Shown piece by piece: positions 43,487-52,287 of a DNA stretch of 64,000 nucleotides (positions are counted from its first letter, which is position 1; every line of letters starts with the position of its first letter). The DNA lies in assembly GCF_900172345.1 (NCBI RefSeq), contig NZ_FWFY01000005.1, positions 124,001-188,000 of the forward strand. The letters run 5' to 3'. Made by a program: the position numbers and the translations under genes. Below the pieces are notes generated by a model. The model did no database searches and was not told where the DNA came from. It saw only the letters and a program-made list of their open reading frames with translations. This stretch comes from Limimaricola soesokkakensis (GTDB taxonomy: Bacteria; Pseudomonadota; Alphaproteobacteria; Rhodobacterales; Rhodobacteraceae).

Positions 43487-44460
43487 ACCACCGCATCACC
43501 ACCGTGCTTGCCACCATCGCCGCCCTGTCGACGGGCGCTGCCACGGCGCAGGAATACTCGTTGAACCTGTCGACCTCGCAGACGCTGCAGGACCCGCTTG
43601 TCATCGCGATGCAGGGCGCCGAGGAGCGGATCGAGGAACGCTCCGAGGGCCGCATGGAGGTGACGATCTACCCCTCCTCGCAGCTCGGCGAGGACAATGA
43701 CGTGCTCGAGCAGATCCGCGCCGGCGCGCCGATCGCGGCACTGGTCGATGCCGGCCGGCTCGCGCCGTTCCTGCCCGAGCTGGGCATTCTCGCCGCGCCC
43801 TATCTGGTCAACGACTACACCGAGTATGCCGCGATCACCGAGAGCCCGGTCTACGAGGAATGGGTCGAAGAGCTGGCCGAGGAGTCCGGCATCCGGCTCC
43901 TGAACTACAACTGGTTCCAGGGCACCCGGCAGATGTTCACCCAAGACAAGGTCGAGACGCCCGAGGATCTGAACGGCGTCCGGGTGCGCACCATCGACGC
44001 ACCGGGCTGGGTCGCGACGGTCGAGGCGATGGGTGCGACGCCCGCGCCCATGGCATGGTCCGAGGTCTATTCTGCGCTGCAGCTCGGCGCGGTGGACGGC
44101 GCGGAGGCGCAGCTCACCGGGGCCTATGGCATCAAGCTGCACGAGGTGTCGAACAACGTCGCCTTTACCAACCACATCCAGCTCTTCACCGGGCTCGCCA
44201 CCTCCGAGAGCTGGTTCGCCTCGCTGCCCGAGGACCTGCAGGCGATCGTCACCGAGGAGCTTAAGGCCGCAGGCGAGGAGGCCACGCGCGAGACGGTGGC
44301 CAAGCTGGCCGAGGTGCAGACCGAGATGGAGGCGGCGGGCGTCGCGTTCAACGAGGTCGACATCGCGCCGTTCCGCGACCGCGTCGACGTGGTCTACGAG
44401 AAGGTCGGCCTGGTCGAGGCGCGCGAGGCGCTGGCCCCCTATCTGCCCTCGGCGGAGTAA
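43483..44460 (+). CDS. TRAP transporter substrate-binding protein, DctP-type
   Basis: A 325-residue periplasmic binding protein. A signal peptide spans residues 1-22 (A-T-A before Q-E-Y-S). DctP marks are 'SEGRMEVTIYPSSQLGEDND', 'GVRVRTIDAPGWVATVEAMG' (with the substrate-carboxylate Arg in the R-V-R-T segment) and 'VYSALQLGAVDGAEAQLTGA'. A very strong ribosome site, AAGGAGGAGG, precedes the ATG. Several DctP proteins bind glucuronate or galacturonate, which fits this operon. A hairpin follows the stop, then the two membrane subunits. Confidence 0.93.
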   Translation: MNHRITTVLATIAALSTGAATAQEYSLNLSTSQTLQDPLVIAMQGAEERIEERSEGRMEVTIYPSSQLGEDNDVLEQIRAGAPIAALVDAGRLAPFLPELGILAAPYLVNDYTEYAAITESPVYEEWVEELAEESGIRLLNYNWFQGTRQMFTQDKVETPEDLNGVRVRTIDAPGWVATVEAMGATPAPMAWSEVYSALQLGAVDGAEAQLTGAYGIKLHEVSNNVAFTNHIQLFTGLATSESWFASLPEDLQAIVTEELKAAGEEATRETVAKLAEVQTEMEAAGVAFNEVDIAPFRDRVDVVYEKVGLVEAREALAPYLPSAE

Positions 44461-44469
44461 GCCCAAGAT

Positions 44470-44491
44470 CCCCGGCGCCACGGTGCCGGGG
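44470..44491 (+). other. intercistronic hairpin after the TRAP binding-protein gene
   Basis: CCCCGGC (44470-44476) pairs with GCCGGGG (44485-44491) around an 8-base loop, starting 9 bp after the binding-protein stop and before dctQ. Like the hairpin at 32052-32079, it may keep binding-protein levels above permease levels. Confidence 0.55.
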
Positions 44492-44523
44492 GTCGAATAC
44501 CAGCCGCGCCGGGGAGGGTGAGG

Positions 44524-45084
44524 ATGATCTTCTGGAAACTCTATGACGGGATCGAGCAGGCGCTGGCGCTGATCGCGCTTATCGGCACGGTGGCGGCCGT
44601 GCTGACCGCCGGGATCGGTCGCAGCATCGGCGCGCCGGTGACCTCGGCGCCGCAATTCGCACAGCTCTTTCTGATCTGGACCTGCATGCTGGGCGCTGAT
44701 CTCGCCATGAAGCGCGGCGAGGCGATCCGCGTCTCGGCGCTGCCGGACCTGCTGCCGCCGGGCGGGCGGAGGTTGCTGTCGCTGGTGAGCCTCGTGCTGA
44801 TCATGCCGTTTCTCGGCTTTCTCGCCTATCTCGGATGGGACCTCGCGATCGGAAACTGGCAGCGCGAGCTCGGCGGCTCGGGGCTGTCCTATGGGCTGGT
44901 CACGCTGGCCCTGCCGGTGGGGGCGGTGCTGCTGGCGCTGACGCTGATGCGACGCGTGCTCTCGCTCGGGCTGAACGCGGCGTTCGAGCCGGTGCTGCCC
45001 GATCTGGGTGCGCTCGGCACCGACCGGACCCCCGGTCACGCGCCCGGCCTCGCCGCCGGGCACAGCTCGGAGGACCTGCTGTGA
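44524..45084 (+). CDS. TRAP transporter small permease, DctQ-type
   Basis: A 186-residue protein with four helices, the usual size of a DctQ subunit. The motif 'FAQLFLIWTCMLGADLAMKR' followed by 'GEAIRVSAL' is the conserved DctQ signature. ATG 44524 is preferred to GTG 44518 because the GGGGAG ribosome site is then properly spaced. The final 40 residues are hydrophilic. It overlaps dctM by GTGA. It scaffolds the large permease. Confidence 0.9.
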   Translation: MIFWKLYDGIEQALALIALIGTVAAVLTAGIGRSIGAPVTSAPQFAQLFLIWTCMLGADLAMKRGEAIRVSALPDLLPPGGRRLLSLVSLVLIMPFLGFLAYLGWDLAIGNWQRELGGSGLSYGLVTLALPVGAVLLALTLMRRVLSLGLNAAFEPVLPDLGALGTDRTPGHAPGLAAGHSSEDLL

Positions 45085-46367
45085 TTTCCGCCCTGATCCT
45101 GATCCTTGCGCTGACGCTGATCGTGATCGGTATGCCGGTCGCCTTCGCGATCGGCATCGCCGGCACCGCCTATTTCCTGCTGCCCGGCACCTTCCTGCCC
45201 GACAGCACCGCCGTGCAGCGCATCGTCGCGGCGAGCCAGTCCTTCCCGCTCCTCGCGGTGCCGCTGTTCATCCTGCTCGGCAACCTGATGAACAGCTCGG
45301 GCATCACGCCGCGCCTCGTCGGGCTCGCCACGGTGATCGCGGGCTGGATGCGCGGCGGTCTCGCGCAGTCGACGCTGATCCTCAGCGCGCTGATGGGCGG
45401 CGTCTCTGGCTCGGCCGTGGCCGACGCGGCGATGCAGGCCCGCATCCTCGGCGAGCCGATGGTCGAGAAGGGCTATGATCGCGGTTTCACCGCCGCGCTG
45501 CTCGCCATCGGCGGCCTGATCACTGCGACGCTGCCGCCGAGCCTCGGCCTAATCCTCTATGGCTATCTCGGCGAGGTTTCGATCGGCCGGCTGTTCATCG
45601 CCGGCATCGTGCCGGGGATGCTGTTGCTGGTGGTGCTGATGGTCGCCACTTGGGGCGTGGCGCGGCAGCGTGACTACAAGCCTGAGACCGAACGACTGCC
45701 GACGCTGCGCGAAGTGGGCCACGAGTTGTGGCGCAGCTTCTGGGCGGTGCTGTTCCCGGTCTGGTTGCTGATCGGCATCCGCTTCGGCTTTTTCACCCCG
45801 TCCGAGGCCGGTGCCTTCGCGGTGGCCTATGCGCTGATCATCGGCACGCTGATCTACCGCGAGCTCGACGCCGCCAAGATCCTCGACGCCATGGTCCAGA
45901 GCCTGCGTGACATCGGGATGATCATGCTGATCATCCTGTTCTCCGGCACCTTCGGCTACGTCATCACCTTCGAACGGGTGCCGCAGAGCATCGCCGAGGT
46001 GGCGCTGACGGCGCTGTCGGATCCAACCGTGCTGCTCTTCGTGATCGCGGGCTTCCTGATGGTGCTGGGCATGCTGGTCGAGGCCACGGTGCTGGTGATG
46101 CTGCTGACGCCGATCCTCGTGCCGGTGGTAACGGCGGCGGGCATCGACCCGGTGCATTTCGGGCTGGTGATGATGACGCTGGTGACCTTCGGCGGCATGA
46201 CCCCGCCGGTGGGCGTGTCGATGTTCACCGTTTGCGGCATCCTGCGCTGCAGCTACCGCGACTACTCGATCCAGATGCTGCCGCTGGTGGCGGCGGTGCT
46301 GGGGCTGGTGACGCTGATGATCCTGTTCCCTGGCCTCGTGATGTTCCTTCCCAACTGGCTGATGTGA
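45081..46367 (+). CDS. TRAP transporter large permease, DctM-type
   Basis: A 428-residue multi-helix permease that forms the sodium-dependent transport channel. Marks include 'SFPLLAVPLFILLGNLMNSS', 'LMGGVSGSAVADAAMQARIL', 'ALLAIGGLITATLPPSLGLI' and 'VTFGGMTPPVGVSMFTVCGI'. It starts with GTG inside the dctQ stop (GTGA) and is followed after 4 bp by uxaC. With the DctP-type protein it probably imports a hexuronate or unsaturated/ketouronate. Confidence 0.94.
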   Translation: MISALILILALTLIVIGMPVAFAIGIAGTAYFLLPGTFLPDSTAVQRIVAASQSFPLLAVPLFILLGNLMNSSGITPRLVGLATVIAGWMRGGLAQSTLILSALMGGVSGSAVADAAMQARILGEPMVEKGYDRGFTAALLAIGGLITATLPPSLGLILYGYLGEVSIGRLFIAGIVPGMLLLVVLMVATWGVARQRDYKPETERLPTLREVGHELWRSFWAVLFPVWLLIGIRFGFFTPSEAGAFAVAYALIIGTLIYRELDAAKILDAMVQSLRDIGMIMLIILFSGTFGYVITFERVPQSIAEVALTALSDPTVLLFVIAGFLMVLGMLVEATVLVMLLTPILVPVVTAAGIDPVHFGLVMMTLVTFGGMTPPVGVSMFTVCGILRCSYRDYSIQMLPLVAAVLGLVTLMILFPGLVMFLPNWLM

Positions 46368-46371
46368 TCCG

Positions 46372-47766
46372 ATGACCCTGCATCCCGACCGGCTGCTGCC
46401 GCCCGATCCCGCGACTCGCAAGCTGGCGCGCGAGCTGTACCACGCGGTCGCCGACCTGCCGATCGTCTCGCCGCATGGCCATACCGATCCACGCTGGTGG
46501 GGCGAGAACCCGCGCTTTTCCGATCCCGCGCAGCTTTTCGTGACGCCTGATCATTACGTGACCCGAATGCTCACCAGCCAGGGCGTGCCCTTCGAAGCGA
46601 TGGGCATCGGCGCGGGGGCCGAGACCGACCCGCGCGCGATCTGGCGGCTCTTCGCGCGCAACTTCCACCTGTTCCGGGGCACGCCCTCGCGGCTGTGGAT
46701 CGAGCACGCGCTGGAAAGCCTGTTCGGCGTCACCGAGCGGCTGTCCGAGGCCACGGCGGATCGCGCCTATGACGCCATCGCCGAGCGGCTCGCGCGGCCG
46801 GAATTCCGCCCGCGCGAACTATACGACCGCTTCAATATCGAGGTGATCGCGACCACCGACGGGGCGCTCGACGATCTCGCGCAGCACGCGACGCTGCGCG
46901 GTTCGGACTGGTCCGGCCGGGTGGTGCCGACCTACCGCCCCGACGCGGTGGTCGACCCCGAGGCGCCGGGCTTCGCGGCGGCGCTCGACCGGCTGGGCGA
47001 AGTGACTGGCTGCGACACCGGCAGCTGGGAGGGCTATCTGGCGGCTCATCGCGCGCGGCGGGCCTTCTTCATTTCGATGGGCACCACGGCAAGCGATCAC
47101 GGCCACCCGACGCCGCGTACCGCCGACCTGCCCGAGGCCGAGGCTCGCGCCCTCTTCGACCGGGTGCGCCGGGGTGGGGCGAGCGCGGCCAATGCCGAGC
47201 TGTTCCGGGCGCAGATGCTGACCGAGATGGCGCGGATGTCGCTCGAGGATGGGTTGGTTATGCAGCTGCATGCCGGCTCCTCGCGCGGCCATTCCGACGC
47301 GGTCCGCGCCGCCTATGGCCCCGACCGAGGCTTCGACATCCCGCTGCCGTCGAGCTTCACCGAGGCGCTGCGGCCGCTCTTGAACGCGGTCGGTCTCGAT
47401 CCGCGTCTAAGCCTGATCCTATTCACCCTAGACGAGACCACCTATGCGCGCGAACTGGCGCCGCTGGCGGGGGTCTGGCCCTGCCTGCGGCTCGGCCCGC
47501 CCTGGTGGTTCCACGACAGCTACGAGGGAATGCGCCGCTACCGCGAGGCGGTCACCGAGACCGCCGGGTTCTACAACACCGCCGGCTTCAACGACGACAC
47601 CCGTGCGCTGTGTTCGATCCCGGCGCGGCACGACGTGGCGCGGCGGGTCGATAGCGGCTTTCTGGCCGAGCTGGTGGTGACGCATCGCCTCGACGAGGAC
47701 GAGGCCTTCGAGATCGCGCCGCTGCTGGCCGGCGATCTCGCCCGGCAGGCCTACCGCCTCGGCTGA
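46372..47766 (+). CDS. uxaC: uronate (glucuronate/galacturonate) isomerase
   Basis: A 464-residue amidohydrolase-fold UxaC that converts glucuronate to fructuronate or galacturonate to tagaturonate. The N-terminal metal motif is 'LPIVSPHGHTDPRWWGEN' (His-x-His), followed by 'DHYVTRMLTSQGVPFEAM', and 'VMQLHAGSSRGHSDAV' and 'PWWFHDSYEGMRRYREAV' near the C-terminal half. Length is typical. It feeds fructuronate to UxuB and UxuA, completing the glucuronate route within this operon. No uxaA or uxaB for tagaturonate are present, so glucuronate is favoured. Confidence 0.95.
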   Translation: MTLHPDRLLPPDPATRKLARELYHAVADLPIVSPHGHTDPRWWGENPRFSDPAQLFVTPDHYVTRMLTSQGVPFEAMGIGAGAETDPRAIWRLFARNFHLFRGTPSRLWIEHALESLFGVTERLSEATADRAYDAIAERLARPEFRPRELYDRFNIEVIATTDGALDDLAQHATLRGSDWSGRVVPTYRPDAVVDPEAPGFAAALDRLGEVTGCDTGSWEGYLAAHRARRAFFISMGTTASDHGHPTPRTADLPEAEARALFDRVRRGGASAANAELFRAQMLTEMARMSLEDGLVMQLHAGSSRGHSDAVRAAYGPDRGFDIPLPSSFTEALRPLLNAVGLDPRLSLILFTLDETTYARELAPLAGVWPCLRLGPPWWFHDSYEGMRRYREAVTETAGFYNTAGFNDDTRALCSIPARHDVARRVDSGFLAELVVTHRLDEDEAFEIAPLLAGDLARQAYRLG

Positions 47767-47810
47767 GCGCATGTCCGCGACCCCCGACGATACCGAGTGA
47801 AGGAGACCCC

Positions 47811-48635
47811 ATGTTGAGCGTAGAGACCCGCCACGCCGTGCACCCGGCGCAGGCGAAGGTGATGGATACCGCCGAACTGCGCGCCCATTTCCTGGCCCGG
47901 GACATGTTCCGCGACGGCGAGATCCGCCTGATCTATACCCATTACGACCGCTTCGTAATGGGTGGCGCGGTGCCCGCCGGGGGTAGCCTGACCCTCGAGA
48001 CAGTGGCCGAGACCGGCACCGAGCGGTTTCTGGACCGGCGCGAGATGGGCATCGTCAATATCGGCGACACCGGCTCGGTGCGCTGCGACGGTGAATGCTA
48101 CGAGATGGCGCGCGGCGACGTGCTCTATCTCGGCAAGGGCAGCGGCGCGGTCAGCTTCGAGGGCGAGGGCCGCTTCTACATCACCTCGGCTCCGGCCCAT
48201 GCCGCCTTTCCCTCGCGCCTGATCACGCCGGCCGATTGCAAGGAGGTGCGACTGGGCGAGCCCGCGAGTTCCAACCAGCGCGTCATCAAGCAGTTCATCC
48301 ACCCGCAGGTGATGGAGAGCTGTCAGCTGGTCCTCGGCTATACCAGCCTCGCGGAGGGCTCGGTCTGGAACACCATGCCGAGCCATGTCCATGACCGCCG
48401 CATGGAGGCCTATCTCTATTGGGGCATGGAGGAGGAAGCCCGCGTGCTGCATCTGATGGGCGAGCCGCAGGAAACGCGACACCTGTTCGTCGCGAACGAG
48501 GAAGGCGCGATCTCGCCGCCTTGGTCGATCCATTCCGGCGCCGGTATCGGCAGATACAGCTTCATCTGGGCAATGGCGGGCGACAATATCGACTTCACCG
48601 ACATGGATTTCGTTAAGCCGGGGGAGATGCGCTGA
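47811..48635 (+). CDS. kduI: 5-dehydro-4-deoxy-D-glucuronate isomerase
   Basis: A 274-residue KduI cupin. It converts 5-keto-4-deoxyuronate, from unsaturated uronates made by polysaccharide lyases, to 2,5-diketo-3-deoxygluconate. Marks are the N-terminal 'LIYTHYDRFVMGGAVPAG', 'SNQRVIKQFIHPQVMESCQL' and the zinc-site 'NTMPSHVHDRRMEAYLYWGM'. The C-terminal 'PPWSIHSGAGIGRYSFIWAM' carries the last zinc ligand. Length is close to the E. coli protein. It overlaps kduD by TGATG. Confidence 0.97.
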   Translation: MLSVETRHAVHPAQAKVMDTAELRAHFLARDMFRDGEIRLIYTHYDRFVMGGAVPAGGSLTLETVAETGTERFLDRREMGIVNIGDTGSVRCDGECYEMARGDVLYLGKGSGAVSFEGEGRFYITSAPAHAAFPSRLITPADCKEVRLGEPASSNQRVIKQFIHPQVMESCQLVLGYTSLAEGSVWNTMPSHVHDRRMEAYLYWGMEEEARVLHLMGEPQETRHLFVANEEGAISPPWSIHSGAGIGRYSFIWAMAGDNIDFTDMDFVKPGEMR

Positions 48636-49378
48636 TGGCGGGTCTGTTTTCGCTCGATGGCCGCAAGGCCCTCGTCACCGGCGCCAATGCCGGGATCGGC
48701 CGTGCCATCGCGACGGCGCTCGCGGGGCAGGGCGCGCATGTGGTCTGCGCCGGACGACGCAACTGCGACGAGACGGTGGCGGAGATCGCGGCGGCGGGCG
48801 GCTCGGCCGAGAGCCTGAGGCTCGATTTCGCCGATCCGATGGCGGCGCGGGATGTGTTCGAGGGGGCGGGCTTCGATATCCTCGTCAATAATGCGGGCAT
48901 CATTCGCCGCGCCGACAGCGTCGATTTCACCGAGGCCGACTGGGACGATGTCGTCGACATCAACATGAAGGCGGTGTTCTTCACCACGCAGGCCTTCGGG
49001 CGCGAGCTGATCGCGCGGGGCCGTTCGGGCGCGGTGGTCTCGATCGCCTCGCTCTTGTCGTTTCAGGGCGGGATCCGGGTGCCGTCCTATACCGCCTCCA
49101 AGCACGGGGTGGCCGGTTTGACCAAGATCCTCGCCAACGAATGGGCAAAACACGCGATCACCGTCAACGCGGTGGCGCCGGGCTACATCGCGACGGCGAA
49201 CACGCAGGCGCTGCGCGATGACCCCGAACGCGCGCGCGCCATCCTCGACCGCATCCCCGCCGGACGCTGGGGCGCGCCCGAGGATATCGGCGGCACCGTG
49301 GCCTTTCTCTGCTCGCCGGCGGCGACCTATCTGACCGGCTCGGTGATCAACGTCGATGGCGGCTGGATGGCGCGCTGA
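48635..49378 (+). CDS. kduD: 2-dehydro-3-deoxy-D-gluconate 5-dehydrogenase
   Basis: A 247-residue short-chain dehydrogenase that reduces 2,5-diketo-3-deoxygluconate to KDG. The cofactor loop is 'ALVTGANAGIGRAIATALAG', the structural motif is 'DILVNNAGIIRRADSVDF', the catalytic Tyr-x-x-x-Lys is in 'VPSYTASKHGVAGLTKILAN', and 'DVVDINMKAVFFTTQAFGRE' is typical of KduD. It ends the uronate operon. KDG then enters KdgK, so the uxu and kdu branches meet in the same gene cluster. Confidence 0.95.
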   Translation: MAGLFSLDGRKALVTGANAGIGRAIATALAGQGAHVVCAGRRNCDETVAEIAAAGGSAESLRLDFADPMAARDVFEGAGFDILVNNAGIIRRADSVDFTEADWDDVVDINMKAVFFTTQAFGRELIARGRSGAVVSIASLLSFQGGIRVPSYTASKHGVAGLTKILANEWAKHAITVNAVAPGYIATANTQALRDDPERARAILDRIPAGRWGAPEDIGGTVAFLCSPAATYLTGSVINVDGGWMAR

Positions 49379-49768
49379 GGCTTGGCCAGGACCACATTCT
49401 GCACCGAATGCGGTGTCCATGACCCGATCGCGGTCACGTCAAGGATCGCGGTCAAACGATATCCTTCCGGCCGGCCACCCCTTCATGGCCGGTCCGCCCG
49501 CTATCATGGAACCGGAATGCCCCGAAGGGGTGAAGACAGGGCGAAAACCCCGCCCGGAGCGCTGCTCCGCCAGCGAACTCTCGGCGGGGAGCGAGGGGGA
49601 ATCGTCGCACCGTGTCACATGCCCGGTGCCCGTTACAGCCTGCGATAATTTCGGAGACGCCGCCCACTGGTGCAAGGATCCGTGCAGTAGCACGACAAGT
49701 CCGGTCGCTCGGGGCGCTCGGAGCGCGACTCCCTTGATGTGACAGGCCCTCGCCGGAAAGGGTGCCCC
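49379..49768 (+). other. 390-bp intergenic region with nested GC hairpins between kduD and the RND remnant
   Basis: No gene can be supported. CCCCGCC (49548-49554) can pair with GGCGGGG (49583-49589), enclosing CGGAGC (49555-49560) paired with GCTCCG (49564-49569). This may be the terminator of the uronate operon or the remains of the efflux-operon leader. The open frames here have no recognisable protein content, and no insertion-sequence ends were found. Confidence 0.3.
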
Positions 49769-50550
49769 ATGATGAAGACGCTCGGATCTCTGCTCGTGGC
49801 GGGCCTGCAGGTGAGCGGGGCCTGGTAGATCGACTTCGGGCCGGAAGCCGGTACGGGGCAGGCGCCCGCGGAAAGCGCGATGCCGATGCGCGGCCCCGGC
49901 GGGGCAGGTGGTGGCGGGCGCGCGGCACTCGTTACCACGCAGCCGGTCGAGTTCATTCCTTACGAGGACATCTATCAGGCCATCGGCACGGTGCGGGCCG
50001 GGCACCGCGTGCAGGTCCAGTCGCAAGTGTCGGAGCAGGTGACCGAGGGCCTGATCGAAATCGGCGCCGAGGTCGAAGCGGGCACGCCGCTCCTGCGGCT
50101 CGACGACCGGGTGCAGCAACTCGCTCTGCGCACCGCCAAGGCCGAGCTCGCCGAGGCGCAAAGCCCGCTTGCGCGTTACGAAGCGCTTCCCGACGGCGGC
50201 AATGTCGCCGTGACGGACGTGCTGATCGCGGAGGCGCGTACGGCCGTCGAGATCGCGGCCGCGGCGATGGAAGGCGCGGGGCACGACCTGTCGGAGCGGT
50301 GATCGTGGCGCCGATCGGCGGGCATCTGGGGATATCGGAAATCGAACGCGGCACCGCGATCTCGGTCGGCACCGACATCGTCACGATCAGCGATCTCGAC
50401 GAGATGAGGGCCTCCTTCAGTCTGCCGGACCGGGCATTTGGCAGCCTCGCGCCCGGGTTTGAGGTGGCGATGTCGCTGCCGACCCGCCCCGGCACGGTCT
50501 ACGAGGCGGTGATCAGCGCCGTCGATACCGAGATCGACTCCACGACGCGG
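49769..50550 (+). pseudogene. decayed RND efflux adaptor (HlyD/MFP family)
   Basis: A periplasmic adaptor gene with several lesions. The start M-M-K-T-L-G-S-L-L-V-A-G opens a membrane anchor that meets an in-frame TAG at 49826-49828. The same frame then continues through 'RAALVTTQPVEFIPYEDIYQ', 'VQSQVSEQVTEGLIEIGAEV' and the hairpin region 'RTAKAELAEAQSPLARYEAL'. At about 50297-50300 one G appears lost from a CGG-GTG junction, giving a TGA. Adding it back restores 'DLSERVIVAPIGGHLGISE', the normal adaptor sequence. The barrel part runs to 'VDTEIDSTTRK', where the sequence jumps into an RND pump. The adaptor C-terminus is missing. Confidence 0.85.
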
Positions 50551-51303
50551 AAGATCGCGGCCTTCATGGATGTCGAGGTGCGCGAGATGCCCGATGTCGA
50601 TCAGCCCGTAATCTCGATCCGCGCCTCCTATGACGGGGCCGACCCGCAAACCGTCGACACCGAGGTGACCTCGGCGTTCGAGGAGGCGCTGAGTGCGCTG
50701 GACGGGATCAACACGATCTCGTCCAGCTCCGGCTTCAGCTCGTCGCGGACCAACGTGGAGCTGGCCTCGGGCATCGATATCGATGCCGCCGCGACATCCG
50801 CCCGCGAGATCGTCGCACAGCAGGAGAGCCAGCTCCCCGACAGCATCGGCGATGGTGATCATGCTGACCGTGCCGTTCGGGCTTTGCGCCGCTGTGATGG
50901 CGATCGCGCTTACCGGCGGCTCGCTCAACTACTACAGCCAGATCGGCCTCGTGATGCTGATCGGGATCATGGCCAAGCACGGCATCCTGATCGTCGAGTT
51001 CGCCAACCAGATGCGCGAGGCCGGGCATGACATCGACCGGGCGATCCGCCATGCGGCCGAATTGCGGCTTCAGCCGGTGTTGATGACCATGGCCTCGACC
51101 GTGCTGGGCGGGCTGCCGCTGGTGCTGTCCTCCGGTGCGGGCGCCGAGGCGCGCATCGCGGTGGGCTGGGTCGTGGTCGGTGGTCTGGGCTTTGCCTCGG
51201 TCTTCACCCTTCTGCTGACCCCGGTCTTCTACGGCTGATCGCGCCCTGGGGCGGCCAGCCGGGCGCCGCCGCGGCGCGCGCGCGGCAGGAGATGCTCTCG
51301 TAA
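50551..51303 (+). pseudogene. internally deleted RND efflux pump (AcrB/MmpL-like HAE family)
   Basis: Two ends of one pump gene. First comes an N-terminal piece, 'AAFMDVEVREMPDVDQPVIS' to 'SSSRTNVELASGIDIDAAAT', up to about 50850. A different frame then reads 'VIMLTVPFGLCAAVMAIALT', 'LNYYSQIGLVMLIGIMAKHG' and 'LQPVLMTMASTVLGGLPLVL', the C-terminal helices of an RND pump. Most of the roughly 1,030-residue protein is gone, about 2.3 kb by comparison with family size. At 51236 a TGA follows Y-G. Adding one base gives 'YGLIAPWGGQPGAAAARARQ' and a TAA at 51301, a believable native C-terminus. Not a functional transporter. Confidence 0.87.
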
Positions 51304-51441
51304 CGACGACGCGGGAGCGCCTCGGGAGGCCGGCGCGCCTCGCTCCAGCCCTGGATGCCGGGGGTGTTCCTGCCGTCGCGGAACCGCAATGCCGGGGGCC
51401 GGGTTCTGGCGGTGTGACGCACCGTTCAACGGGAGGATGCC

Positions 51442-52287
51442 ATGGCCTCGCGCCCCGTCTGGAAGGGCCAGCTGCGCCTGTCGCTGGTGGCCATTCCCAT
51501 CGAGTTGCATTCGGCCCGCGAGAGCGGATCGAAAACCAGTTTCCGACAGATCCACAAGCCCTCGGGCAAGCCGGTGAGCTACCAGAAGGTGGTGGCGGGG
51601 CTCGGACCGATCGATACCGCCGAGATCGTGAAGGGGTTCCAGACCGCCAAGAACGAATACGTCCTGATCGAGCCGGAGGAGATCGAGGAGATCCGGCTCG
51701 AAACGCGCAAGACGCTCGAGATGGTGCAGTTCGTCGAGGCGGCGGAGATCGCTCCGCTCTACTACGACGCCCCCTATTACGTGGTGCCCGCCGACGAACT
51801 GGCGCAGGACGCCTACCGCGTGGTGCGCGACGCGTTGCGTCAGAGCGGCAAGGTGGGCCTCGGTCAGTTGGCGATGCGGGGGCGCGAATATCTCTGCGCG
51901 ATCCGCCCTTGTGGCGACGGGTTGCTGCTCGAGACGCTGCGTTATGAGGACGAGATCCGCAAGGCGGAGCCGCTATTCAGCCAGATCGAGGACGATCCCG
52001 CCGACAAGGAGCTGTTGGAGGTCGCGACGCAGCTCATCGAGGCCAAGACCGCGCCTTTCGATGCTTCGGCCTATGAGGACCACTACGCGCAGGCGCTGAA
52101 GGAGCTGGTGGCGCGCAAATCCCGGTCCAAGAAAGCGCCGCGTGCCCGGCCCGGCGAGGACGCGCCCGAGGTCGAGACCGACGACAAGGGCAACGTGGTC
52201 GATCTCATGGCGGCGCTCAAGAAGAGCCTCGAGAAGGACAAGAAGGGCGGGCGGAAATCGTCCTCCTCCCGCAAGAAGGCCTCATGA
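51442..52287 (+). CDS. ku: non-homologous end joining protein Ku
   Basis: A 281-residue bacterial Ku with the beta-barrel core 'PVWKGQLRLSLVAIPIELHS', 'SYQKVVAGLGPIDTAEIVKG' and 'YVLIEPEEIEEIRLETRKTL'. It ends in a lysine-rich tail (from about residue 215) that in Ku proteins aids DNA binding and threading. Ku rings hold broken ends and recruit LigD. The ribosome site GGGAGG lies 5 bases before ATG 51442. It overlaps ligD by ATGA, the standard two-gene NHEJ operon. Confidence 0.96.
   Translation: MASRPVWKGQLRLSLVAIPIELHSARESGSKTSFRQIHKPSGKPVSYQKVVAGLGPIDTAEIVKGFQTAKNEYVLIEPEEIEEIRLETRKTLEMVQFVEAAEIAPLYYDAPYYVVPADELAQDAYRVVRDALRQSGKVGLGQLAMRGREYLCAIRPCGDGLLLETLRYEDEIRKAEPLFSQIEDDPADKELLEVATQLIEAKTAPFDASAYEDHYAQALKELVARKSRSKKAPRARPGEDAPEVETDDKGNVVDLMAALKKSLEKDKKGGRKSSSSRKKAS

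Noticed and set aside
49379-49768. Possible insertion-sequence remnant or small gene between kduD and the RND pseudogene.
   Set aside because: No terminal inverted repeats, target duplications or transposase motifs were seen, and the open frames show no recognisable protein.
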